From: Rhodospirillales bacterium
GTDB lineage: Bacteria > Pseudomonadota > Alphaproteobacteria > JAJFIK01
Length of the DNA: 64,000 nucleotides
Assembly: GCA_021775005.1 (NCBI GenBank)
Contig: JAJFIK010000018.1
Location: 50,239 to 114,238 of the forward strand
Direction of reading: 5' to 3'
Shown here: one piece after another, positions 1 to 7,410 of the stretch
Numbering within the stretch: position 1 is the stretch's first letter
How the letters are laid out: every line of letters starts with the position of its first letter
Made by a program: the position numbers and the translations under genes
The notes under the pieces: generated by a model
What the model saw: the letters and a program-made list of their open reading frames with translations, nothing else
Databases searched by the model: none
What the model was told of the DNA's origin: nothing

Positions 1-723
1 ATTGAAGATCTGACGCCTTCGCTTCGCGCGCTTATAGTCAAAATTCTCAACGTGTTGCTGCCGGTGCTGGCGTTTTTCTTTGCGCTGCAGCTTATCGGGG
101 TGAATATCGCCGCCCTTGCCGTTTTCTCCGGCGCTGTCGGTTTGGGCTTGGGATTGGGGCTGCAAAAGAGTGTTTCAAATCTCCTTTCCGGCTTCACGCT
201 CATTGCTGACAAATCCATCAAGCCCGGTGATGTGGTTGGTGTGGGGGATACATTTGGCTGGGTCACATCTCTTGGCGCACGGTATGTATCAATTCGCACT
301 CGCGATGGTACCGAGCACCTGGTGCCCAATGATAAGTTTATTGAACAGGGCGTGGTCAACTGGTCTCACGCTGACAAGATCGTGCGCCTTCACGCCCCCA
401 TCGGGGTCGCTTATGGCACCGAGGATTTGCGGATGGTTCAGAAACTCTGCATGGAATCGGTCGCAAGCGTGGATCGAGTGCTCGATTTCCCCAAACCGGT
501 TTGTAACCTGATGGAGTTCGATGACAGCTCCATCAATTTCGATCTGCGCTTCTGGATCAAGGACCCTGAAAACGGTCTTTCCAACGTACGCAGCGAAGTA
601 TTCCTCAACGTGATGGACGCGTTTAAGGCCAATGGTATCGCCATTCCGTTCCCCCAACGGGATTTGCATCTCAAATCTGTTTCAGAAGATGCTGCGGCTA
701 AACTGTCTGACTTGAATGACTAG
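1..723 (+). CDS. MscS-family mechanosensitive ion channel, 3' part
   Basis: The reading frame is open from base 1, so the gene begins upstream of the window and about 240 C-terminal residues are visible. A hydrophobic segment is followed by the Gly-rich pore helix (GLGLGLQKSVSNLLSGF) and the beta-domain signature DKSIKPGDVVGVGDTFGWV, which are hallmarks of MscS channels that release solutes on hypo-osmotic shock at the inner membrane. The rest is the cytoplasmic cage region (VPNDKFIEQGVVNWS and onward). Its TAG stop overlaps the stop of the convergent cystathionine gamma-lyase gene within a shared CTAG. The N-terminal membrane part, and so the subfamily, cannot be judged. Confidence 0.9.
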   Translation: MEDLTPSLRALIVKILNVLLPVLAFFFALQLIGVNIAALAVFSGAVGLGLGLGLQKSVSNLLSGFTLIADKSIKPGDVVGVGDTFGWVTSLGARYVSIRTRDGTEHLVPNDKFIEQGVVNWSHADKIVRLHAPIGVAYGTEDLRMVQKLCMESVASVDRVLDFPKPVCNLMEFDDSSINFDLRFWIKDPENGLSNVRSEVFLNVMDAFKANGIAIPFPQRDLHLKSVSEDAAAKLSDLND

Positions 724-1886
724 GCTAGCGCCTGTTCCAGATCAGCGATCAGATCATCGCCATCCTCAACCCCGACTGAAAGCCGCACCAAGCCATCATC
801 AATGCCCAGTTCTGCGCGTCGCTCTGGCGGGATTGAGGCATGGGTCATGATCGCAGGATGCTCAATAAGGCTTTCCACACCGCCCAAGGATTCTGCTAGC
901 GCGAAAATACGCACGCGCTCCAGCAATGTGCGCGCAGGTGTCAGGCCGTCTTTCAGAACCGCTGTCACCATGCCGCCAAAGCCCTGCATCTGCCGTTTGG
1001 CGAGATCGTGTTGCGGGTGGCTTTCAAGGCCGGGGTAGTAAACTTTGGCAATCTTGGGGTGCGCTTCAAGATAGGTCGCCACGCGCGCCCCGTTTTCGCA
1101 GTGGCGTTCCATGCGTAATGCGAGGGTTTTGAGCCCCCGCATGGCGAGGAAGGAATCAAACGGGCTCTGAATGGCGCCGACAGAATTTTGCAGAAACTGA
1201 ATGCGGTTGGCAATTTCCGCATTTGGTCCAACCACAGCAATACCGCCGATCATATCGGAATGGCCGTTGAGATATTTCGTCGCCGAGTGAATGACGATAT
1301 CCGCGCCATCATCAATAGGGCGCTGAATGTAGGGCGAGCAAAACGTGTTATCCACCACCATCAAAATGCCGCGCGCCTTGGCGATTTTGGCAATGGCGGC
1401 AATATCAACCAGTTTTAGCAGCGGATTGGTGGGCGATTCCACCCAGACCATCTTTGTGTTGGGTTTGATGGCGGCTTCAAAGTGAGCCGGGTCGTGCAAA
1501 TCAACGTATGAAAACTCCAACCCCGCTGAAGCGCGGCGCACCTTCTCAAACAAGCGATAGGTGCCGCCATAGAGATCATCCATAGCGACGACGTGGCTGC
1601 CTGCATCAATGAGCTCAAGCACAGTTGATGTGGCGGCCATGCCTGAAGCAAAAGCAAATCCACGCGAACCGTTTTCAAGATCCGCAATGCACGCCTCATA
1701 GGCTTGGCGCGTAGGATTGTGGCCCCGTGCATAGACATAGCCTTTATGATCACCGGGGCTGGCCTGCGCATAGGTCGAGGTCGCGTAGATCGGTGTGATC
1801 ACAGCGCCGGTCAGCGCATCAGGTTTTTGGCCTGCATGAATAGCACGAGTGGCGAAAGCGTCGCGATTGCGTTTGGCGTCGCTCAT
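720..1886 (-). CDS. Cystathionine gamma-lyase / gamma-synthase family PLP enzyme
   Basis: A 388-residue protein of the Cys/Met-metabolism PLP family. The PLP lysine lies in SATKYLNGHSD (Lys204), the pyridine-binding aspartate is in VVDNTF (about Asp179), and the substrate-binding YARGHNPTR is near residues 52-60. Length and motifs fit cystathionine gamma-lyase, which splits cystathionine into cysteine, 2-oxobutyrate and ammonia, but gamma-synthase and homocysteine-forming relatives cannot be excluded by eye. It lies 3 bp downstream of a cystathionine beta-synthase gene on the same strand. That pairing favours reverse transsulfuration (homocysteine to cysteine). It is probably translated from the same mRNA. 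Confidence 0.9.
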   Translation of the reverse strand: MSDAKRNRDAFATRAIHAGQKPDALTGAVITPIYATSTYAQASPGDHKGYVYARGHNPTRQAYEACIADLENGSRGFAFASGMAATSTVLELIDAGSHVVAMDDLYGGTYRLFEKVRRASAGLEFSYVDLHDPAHFEAAIKPNTKMVWVESPTNPLLKLVDIAAIAKIAKARGILMVVDNTFCSPYIQRPIDDGADIVIHSATKYLNGHSDMIGGIAVVGPNAEIANRIQFLQNSVGAIQSPFDSFLAMRGLKTLALRMERHCENGARVATYLEAHPKIAKVYYPGLESHPQHDLAKRQMQGFGGMVTAVLKDGLTPARTLLERVRIFALAESLGGVESLIEHPAIMTHASIPPERRAELGIDDGLVRLSVGVEDGDDLIADLEQALA

Positions 1887-1889
1887 GGA

Positions 1890-3290
1890 TCAGGATTCCT
1901 TCATCTGACGGCGCAAAGTGTTCAAAAGATCGATGCGCGTAATAAGCCCTTGAAACTTGTCATCCAATGTGACGATGGCCACCAAACCCTTGTCGAATAA
2001 AGGAATGAGCTTGCCAATGGACTGCTTGGCATCAATGGTCTCAAGGCGCGCGGTCATCGCTGTACTTACGGGCTCACGGAATTTTTCTTCGTGGCCAATG
2101 ACAGTGTAAAGCAGGTCTTCTTCGTCGAGCAGGCCCACCACTTTGCCGTCAGCATCAATCACCGGAAGCTGGCTGATGTCGTAAAGCTTCATACGGCCAT
2201 AGGCGATCAGCAAGGTATCGGTTGGCGCGGCGGTTACGGTGGCGCGGTCTTCATGCAAACGCCCAATCAAATCACGCAGATCACCGTATTGTTTTTTCTT
2301 GATATAGCCGCGATCCATCATCCAATAATCATTGAACATCTTGGAAAGATATTTGTTGCCGCTATCGCATACAAAGGTGACAACGCGCTTTGGCTCGGTT
2401 TGTTCACGGCAATATTGCAGCGCCGCGTGGATCAACGTGCCGGATGATGACCCGCAAAGTATGCCTTCCTTCGCCAATACATCGCGCGCGGTGAGAAATG
2501 ATTGCTCGTCGGTGACCGTGAAAGCACTTTTGACTCTTGTAAGATCACAAACGTCGGGCAAAAAATCTTCGCCAATGCCTTCCACTTCCCAACTGCCCAC
2601 ATCGTTGGAAAGTTTACCGGTAGTGATGTAGTCCGCAAGGATTGAGCCGGTGGGGTCGGCAAGGACCATTTCTGTGTCAGGGCTGACTTTCTGGAAGAAG
2701 TGGGTGAGGCCCGCACTGGTGCCGCCAGAGCCGACGCCGCACACAACTGCGTCAACGTCATGGTCCATTTGCTCCCCGATTTCCGGTCCGGTCCATGTCT
2801 CATGAGCAAGAGGGTTGGCTTCATTACCGAATTGGTTGACGTAAAAGCCGCCAGTTTCATCGGCGATGGCTTGAGCAACTTCTTGGTAATAGTCCGGATG
2901 CCCCTTCGCCACATCTGATCGGGTCAGCCTTACCTCGGCTCCCAAGGCGCGCAGGTGAAAAATTTTCTCTTGCGCCATTTTGTCAGGCACCACGATGATC
3001 AGCTTATAGCCCTTCTGCGCCGCCACCAGCGCCAAGCCCAAACCTGTGTTACCAGCGGTTGCTTCAATGATAGTGTCACCCGGTGAAAGCTTGCCTGCTT
3101 TTTCCGCCTCCTCAATCATCACAACACCGATGCGATCTTTGATCGATCCGCCGGGGTTTTGATTTTCAAGCTTGAGGAAAAGTCGGCAAGGCCCTGTATC
3201 CATATGGGTGACTTCGAGCATGGGCGTTGAGCCGATGGCATCGAGCACATTGGCAAAGACCGGGGCGGGCGGCGTTTGAACGGCGGCCAT
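1890..3290 (-). CDS. Cystathionine beta-synthase with C-terminal CBS domains
   Basis: A 466-residue protein. The N-terminal fold-type II PLP domain has the PLP lysine in PGGSIKDRIG (Lys51), the Asn loop EATAGNTGLG (about 76-85) and the phosphate loop GVGSGGTSAG (about 185-194). The last 120 or so residues form two CBS modules (for example LPVIDADGKVVGLLDEEDL). The architecture matches PLP-CBS cystathionine beta-synthase, which condenses serine with homocysteine; O-acetylserine-using relatives share it. The ATG has a GGGAG ribosome site 7 bp upstream. It is the first gene of a two-gene transsulfuration operon with the gamma-lyase. There is no heme-binding N-terminal extension, unlike the human enzyme. 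Confidence 0.9.
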   Translation of the reverse strand: MAAVQTPPAPVFANVLDAIGSTPMLEVTHMDTGPCRLFLKLENQNPGGSIKDRIGVVMIEEAEKAGKLSPGDTIIEATAGNTGLGLALVAAQKGYKLIIVVPDKMAQEKIFHLRALGAEVRLTRSDVAKGHPDYYQEVAQAIADETGGFYVNQFGNEANPLAHETWTGPEIGEQMDHDVDAVVCGVGSGGTSAGLTHFFQKVSPDTEMVLADPTGSILADYITTGKLSNDVGSWEVEGIGEDFLPDVCDLTRVKSAFTVTDEQSFLTARDVLAKEGILCGSSSGTLIHAALQYCREQTEPKRVVTFVCDSGNKYLSKMFNDYWMMDRGYIKKKQYGDLRDLIGRLHEDRATVTAAPTDTLLIAYGRMKLYDISQLPVIDADGKVVGLLDEEDLLYTVIGHEEKFREPVSTAMTARLETIDAKQSIGKLIPLFDKGLVAIVTLDDKFQGLITRIDLLNTLRRQMKES

Positions 3291-3409
3291 GTGAGAACTC
3301 CCTGAAATGAGGTATCAGCTGGGTGGTAATTTTGGCCGGAGACTAATGCGACTACGCCCAATACGGAAGGGGCGCAGCGTCGCAGGAACCTTGGCGTTTT
3401 GACGAAATG

Positions 3410-3637
3410 TCAGCTTGCATCCAGCAGTAATTCAATATCTCTGAGCGATAAGACCGAGGTAATCTCGTCCGCGGTCAGGGCCCGATTGAGCGTGGTTTCC
3501 AACGCAATCATCAGCCGGGCATGGGCAAGGCTATCCCAGGGCTCAAAGCTGCCAATGGCAGCATCCGCTGGAATCTCCTCGGGCGCATAGGAGACCGCTT
3601 CCGCAAGCACGCCCCGGGCTCTGTCAGGCGTGCTCAT
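3410..3637 (-). CDS. Stand-alone acyl carrier protein
   Basis: A 75-residue acidic protein with the 4'-phosphopantetheine attachment motif WDSLAH (Ser36) and the helical pattern of acyl or peptidyl carrier proteins. I start it at the ATG that gives MSTPDRARG rather than ten codons earlier, because that ATG overlaps the stop of the acetyltransferase gene by 4 bp. It is the last gene of a three-gene cassette (AMP-forming ligase, GNAT acyltransferase, carrier protein), so it probably carries an acyl group loaded by the ligase. It is not the fatty-acid ACP by context: no fab genes are nearby and the sequence around the serine differs from the usual DSLD. Confidence 0.8.
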   Translation of the reverse strand: MSTPDRARGVLAEAVSYAPEEIPADAAIGSFEPWDSLAHARLMIALETTLNRALTADEITSVLSLRDIELLLDAS

Positions 3638-4212
3638 TTTGCGGTTCCTTTTTTGCGCGCGATCCATTCCTCCCGTAGCAATCCGAAATAGACCTGGTCG
3701 ACGCGCTTACCGCCTGGCTCCAGAATTTGTGCGCGCAAGACGCCTTCTTTGGTAAAGCCCAGGGCCTGGTAGTTGAAGATGGCGGAGAAATTTCGCGCCA
3801 GGGGGCGCCCGAGCACCTTGTCCATGCCAAGGCTGAAGAACAAAAAGTCCAGCAGCGCCACACGGGTTTCCTGCACCACTTTCTTGCCCCAGTAGTCGCG
3901 ATTGCTAATCACAACATGAGACATGGCGGTCTTGTTATCGAGCTCTACATTGACCCAGTAATAGCCGATGTCCACGCCGCTCTGCTTTGTCGCAATGGCC
4001 AGATGGTAGCTATTGCGATTATCAAACGTCTGCACATAGCGTTTGAACTGCGCCACGGTTGGATTGGGCGGCACGTTGAGCCCAATCTTTCCCGGCAGCT
4101 CCGGGTCACGCACCCAAGACATATAGCTTTCGTCAACGTCATCCGGCACGACCGAGCGCATGGTGAAACGCTCTGACTCTATACGTGCAGGGCGGCCCTC
4201 AGCTTTTTTCAT
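3634..4212 (-). CDS. GNAT-family acetyl/acyltransferase (RimJ/RimL-like)
   Basis: A 192-residue protein with the GNAT layout of the RimJ/RimL (Acetyltransf_3) type. It opens with ESERFTMRSVVPDDVDESY. The central acyl-CoA-binding motif A region reads ISNRDYWGKKVVQETRVALL, followed by GMDKVLGRPLARNFSAIFNYQALGF, typical of motif B. The acyl acceptor is unknown. It sits 1 bp after the AMP-forming ligase and overlaps the carrier protein start by 4 bp. It may therefore transfer an acyl group from the adjacent carrier protein rather than from CoA; that is inference from context only. Confidence 0.8.
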   Translation of the reverse strand: MKKAEGRPARIESERFTMRSVVPDDVDESYMSWVRDPELPGKIGLNVPPNPTVAQFKRYVQTFDNRNSYHLAIATKQSGVDIGYYWVNVELDNKTAMSHVVISNRDYWGKKVVQETRVALLDFLFFSLGMDKVLGRPLARNFSAIFNYQALGFTKEGVLRAQILEPGGKRVDQVYFGLLREEWIARKKGTAK

Positions 4213-4213
4213 T

Positions 4214-5644
4214 TCAGCTACCAGCGAGACATGAGTGTTGAACCTTCATGCGGTCGAGCTTGCCACGTTCATTCTTGGGAAGCTCGTCCAAAAAGAACCA
4301 TTTCTCCGGAACGGCTTCACGGCGCACTCTTTCTGCACACCATTTGCGCAATAGCGTGGGCGTACCCTCAGTGCCCGGCTTGAGCACAAGCGCGATGCCG
4401 ACGATCTCACCGGCGATCTCGTCCGGCACTCCAAAGGCGCAGGCCTCCATGACGTCGGGGTGGGTTTCAAAGAGCAGGTCCAAGTCTTCGGGGTGGATTT
4501 TCATCCCCGCCCGATTGATCTCATGTTTGATGCGCCCGGTAAGCCGCGCGCACCCGCTCGCGTCGATCCGTCCCACATCGCCGGTCCGGAACCAGTCATT
4601 GAGAAATGCCGCCTCCGTCAGATCCGGTCGTTGATCATATCCAGACATCAGCGATGGGGTGCGCACCAAAAGCTCGCCTTCGCCGGTGGTCATGATTTCG
4701 CCGGTATCGTTCAGCACGGCCATGTCCCCGCCCCACGGCATCCCGATCAGACCATCTTCGGGGGTGAAGTCCTTGGCGGACGCACCGCCAACCCAGTTCG
4801 CGGTTTCGGTAATGCCGAATGTGTTGACCACATCGTTGGTGCCGGACCATGCCATCACTTTGCGCCAAAGCTTTGCCGCCAAAGGGGCAGAGCCGATATG
4901 GATGCGGCTTAGTGTGCCGCCGCTGGGCGGGGTGCTCATGCGCAACGCCAATTTCCAAAATGACGGCACTGAACTCATGAAAGAAATTTTATGCGCATCA
5001 ATCATGGCGCTGAACCCCTTCAGCTCCATGGGCCCCAGGCCGCAGGCAAGGTACAAGTCATGGCCGCCCAGCAATGGGGAGAGGCAATTTCCAATGAGTC
5101 CGTGACCGAAGTGGGTCGGCAAAACGCAAAGGCTTCGACGTAACGAGGCGCTCGGAATGTACGTAAGATTTAGCGCAACCCGGGCCTGCAATGATCGGTA
5201 GCTATGCACCACGCCTTTGGGCTCGCCCGTGGTGCCAGAGGTAAACAGCACGAGTGCGGGATCGTCTTCGCCGCGCGATGGGGGCGGGGCTATTGCGCCG
5301 GAGATGGCAAGAATATCGTCTGTACCTGCGAGGATAAGATCGGGCCGGACAAATGCTTTGATGTTTTCAATCTCTGCCGCCGTAAGCCCTGTGTTGAGGC
5401 AATAGGCCGTGCCGCCAAGCGCCCAAACCGCCAGCAGATCGCGAAAGAATTCGGCTGTACCCCCATGAGCGATGACCACTCTCGGGCGCGGGTGAGGGGC
5501 GGCTTTGGCAAAGGCCTCCTGTCGCGCGGCGATCTCCTGCGCCAAACGATCTGCGCTCCAACTCGCGCCGCTGCGGGCGTCAGTGATGGAACCAATATTG
5601 GGGAATTCGCGCCACATGGCGGTGGGGATCACTTTCGTAGTCAT
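4214..5644 (-). CDS. AMP-dependent acyl/aryl-acid synthetase (ANL superfamily)
   Basis: A 476-residue adenylate-forming enzyme with a full motif set: A3 FTSGTTGEPKG (about 134-144), A5 NTFGITETANW, A7 WFRTGDVGRIDASG, A8 LTGRIKHEINRAGMKIHPED, and the catalytic lysine of A10 in PKNERGKLDR. Such enzymes activate a carboxylic acid with ATP and pass it to CoA or to a carrier-protein thiol. The neighbouring ACP and GNAT genes on the same strand suggest loading of the ACP. It is shorter than typical long-chain acyl-CoA synthetases, nearer to aryl-acid or amino-acid activating stand-alone domains. The acid substrate cannot be read by eye. It is divergent from the GntR gene. Confidence 0.87.
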   Translation of the reverse strand: MTTKVIPTAMWREFPNIGSITDARSGASWSADRLAQEIAARQEAFAKAAPHPRPRVVIAHGGTAEFFRDLLAVWALGGTAYCLNTGLTAAEIENIKAFVRPDLILAGTDDILAISGAIAPPPSRGEDDPALVLFTSGTTGEPKGVVHSYRSLQARVALNLTYIPSASLRRSLCVLPTHFGHGLIGNCLSPLLGGHDLYLACGLGPMELKGFSAMIDAHKISFMSSVPSFWKLALRMSTPPSGGTLSRIHIGSAPLAAKLWRKVMAWSGTNDVVNTFGITETANWVGGASAKDFTPEDGLIGMPWGGDMAVLNDTGEIMTTGEGELLVRTPSLMSGYDQRPDLTEAAFLNDWFRTGDVGRIDASGCARLTGRIKHEINRAGMKIHPEDLDLLFETHPDVMEACAFGVPDEIAGEIVGIALVLKPGTEGTPTLLRKWCAERVRREAVPEKWFFLDELPKNERGKLDRMKVQHSCLAGS

Positions 5645-5661
5645 TTGTTGCGGGACGCTAT

Positions 5662-5689
5662 CAGGAATGGTGCATACCGCCTATTCCTG
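5662..5689. promoter_or_regulatory. Inverted repeat between ligase and GntR genes, candidate operator
   Basis: CAGGAAT and ATTCCTG form perfect 7-bp arms separated by 14 bp, just upstream of the ligase start and inside the divergent control region shared with the GntR gene. Symmetry and position suit a dimeric regulator, most simply the GntR protein encoded next door. This is inferred; no known operator matches it exactly. Confidence 0.4.
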
Positions 5690-5767
5690 CAAATTGGTCC
5701 ATATCAGCATCAAATGCCGGGCTTGGTTTTGTTGTTCAAATGACAGTCCAGCAGATAGAATAGTCGG

Positions 5768-6727
5768 ATGGGGAAAGCGGCTAAAGATTGTACATCCGCA
5801 ATGTTTCTCGCGCAGCCAGATGCGGCACGCGACGATCCGCTTTTTGTGCAGATCGCCGATGGTGTGCGCTATGGAATTGGCTCCGGTCACATGGGCCCCG
5901 GGGATCGTTTGCCCACGGCTGTGGATGCGGCAAATTCCTGGGGCGTCAATCATCATACGGTGCGGCGCGCCTATGGTGCCCTCGCAGACGAAGGGTTGAT
6001 CACAGTGCTGCCAAGGGTTGGCGCACGGGTCCGCTGGCAACACCAAACCGCGGCCAACTCACCAATGCCGTTGTCGGGATTTCTTGATGCCATGCTTCAC
6101 CATGCGGAGCGCGCCTATGGACTTGACCCGGACGACTTGGCGGACCTCATTCGCACGCGCCGCCGTAAGACACGCCAAAACGGCGTTGTGGTGGTGATGG
6201 AATGCACCGCCGATCAAGCGGCCCATCACGGCGAAGAACTTGGGCATGCATTTGGCATGGATACTGTAGCGTTCTGTCTTGACGGGCATACTGAGCCCCC
6301 AGAAGGCCCCATCTTGGGAACTTATTTTCACTTATCAGAAATTGCAGCGCGCTGGCCCCATCGCCTTGGCGACGTCGTGATTGTGGCGGTAGAGCCCAGT
6401 GCCGAGATCGTCGACAGTATCCGGCAACAGGACGGCTCCATTCCTGATGTGGTTTTGCATGAAACCAATGGTATCCGCGCCGGCCTGATGGCGGATCAAT
6501 TGCGGCACATGCCGGCGCTTGGCGGCACGCGGATTTTCATTGAGTTGAGCGATACCGTCGGGCCTGAAACGGATCAGCGCGAAAATATTGCACACCTCTA
6601 TGCCCCTAAAAACTGGGCGCAGCTCTCGTGGTCAGCCCGCGGCAGAGCAAGGCACGACGAATTGCCCTTTCAAATCACACCTTTGGAGATCAAACGCCTG
6701 GCACCGTTACTCGATCAACTGAATTAG
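5768..6727 (+). CDS. GntR-family transcriptional regulator
   Basis: A 319-residue protein with an N-terminal GntR winged helix-turn-helix (about residues 17-85: PLFVQIADGVRYGI, LPTAVDAANSWGVNHHTVRR, YGALADEGLITVLPRVGARV). The C-terminal 200 residues are not obviously UTRA, FCD or an MocR aminotransferase domain; alternating hydrophobic strands (NGVVVVMECTADQAAHHGEE, GDVVIVAVEP) suggest a periplasmic-binding-protein-like fold, so the ligand is unknown. It is divergent from the ligase-GNAT-ACP operon and probably controls it. No clear ribosome site precedes the ATG used; an in-frame ATG at 5801 is an alternative. Confidence 0.82.
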   Translation: MGKAAKDCTSAMFLAQPDAARDDPLFVQIADGVRYGIGSGHMGPGDRLPTAVDAANSWGVNHHTVRRAYGALADEGLITVLPRVGARVRWQHQTAANSPMPLSGFLDAMLHHAERAYGLDPDDLADLIRTRRRKTRQNGVVVVMECTADQAAHHGEELGHAFGMDTVAFCLDGHTEPPEGPILGTYFHLSEIAARWPHRLGDVVIVAVEPSAEIVDSIRQQDGSIPDVVLHETNGIRAGLMADQLRHMPALGGTRIFIELSDTVGPETDQRENIAHLYAPKNWAQLSWSARGRARHDELPFQITPLEIKRLAPLLDQLN

Positions 6728-6854
6728 ATTCGCCTTGGTGGTTTCAAAAGTGTTAACGCAACGCGGACAGATCTGCAGCGAATCTGTATTGATTGAGGCG
6801 AAGGTTTCCCCTAGATTCTGGCGCTCAGGCGGGATTTTTATAGAGGGGTAGTTC

Positions 6855-7277
6855 ATGTCAGATAAGAAATCACTTAGCCGTCGCTCGTTCATGCGCACTG
6901 TTTCAGGCGCAGCACTGGCACTTGGTGCCACGGCGGTCGTGGCGGGGGCGGCCCATGCCGCGACTGATTCAGATACTGGTGGCAGCGCCGATCCAGCAGG
7001 GCGCGGGTACACCGGCGTTTCAGATTCCGACGGGGGCAGCAATGCCGACCGTGGAGGGCATGGTCGCGGTAGCTCATCCTCAGGCGTTACAGATTCCGAC
7101 ACCGGGTCTTACGCTGACGCTGTGGGAAATGGTCGCGGCAGAGCGAGCTACACAGATTCTGACAGCGGTGGCTGCTCTGATCCGGGCGGCAACGGTCGGG
7201 GTCCGGTCCAACCGGGCACTACAGATTCTGATGTTGGCAGCTGTTCAGATCCCGGCGGCAGGGGTCGCGCAAACTAA
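6855..7277 (+). CDS. Tat-exported DSD/GRG repeat protein, possible substrate of the JmjC oxygenase
   Basis: A 140-residue protein. It begins with a twin-arginine signal (SRRSFMR at residues 8-14, a hydrophobic stretch, likely cleavage after AHA at 35). The mature part is five imperfect units of roughly 20 residues, each opening with [T/S]-D-S-D-x-G and continuing to a second Asp and a G-x-G-R-G segment; units start near residues 37, 56, 79, 100 and 123. The last two units each gain a cysteine (Cys107, Cys130) in the pattern C-S-D-P-G-G. I recognise no named domain. A ribosome site (agaggggt) precedes the ATG. The gene lies directly upstream of a JmjC-type oxygenase gene, separated by a terminator. 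Calcium binding by the acidic turns is an alternative role. Confidence 0.8.
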   Translation: MSDKKSLSRRSFMRTVSGAALALGATAVVAGAAHAATDSDTGGSADPAGRGYTGVSDSDGGSNADRGGHGRGSSSSGVTDSDTGSYADAVGNGRGRASYTDSDSGGCSDPGGNGRGPVQPGTTDSDVGSCSDPGGRGRAN

Positions 7278-7339
7278 TATCATTCTAAGTTGCAAGGGGA
7301 ATTTCTAGTTTCCCTTAGCGACCCAAATACCTTTGAATA

Positions 7340-7374
7340 AGGCGTGAGATTCAATTCTCGCGCCTTTTTCTTTG
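7340..7374 (+). terminator. Rho-independent terminator after the repeat-protein gene
   Basis: AGGCGTGAGA and TCTCGCGCCT pair into a 10-bp stem with one G-U pair and a 6-base loop, followed by TTTTTCTTT. It lies between the repeat-protein gene and the oxygenase gene. Partial read-through would yield much repeat protein and little enzyme. Confidence 0.8.
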
Positions 7375-7410
7375 TTTGGGCAGAACTGCCCAATTGAGCC
7401 AGGGATGACC

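Noticed and set aside
6707..7102. Minus-strand open frame with a CPRC motif, antisense to the repeat-protein gene
   Set aside because: It is antisense to a gene with a clear Tat signal and ribosome site, and its N-terminal part is only the mirror of the repeat codons.
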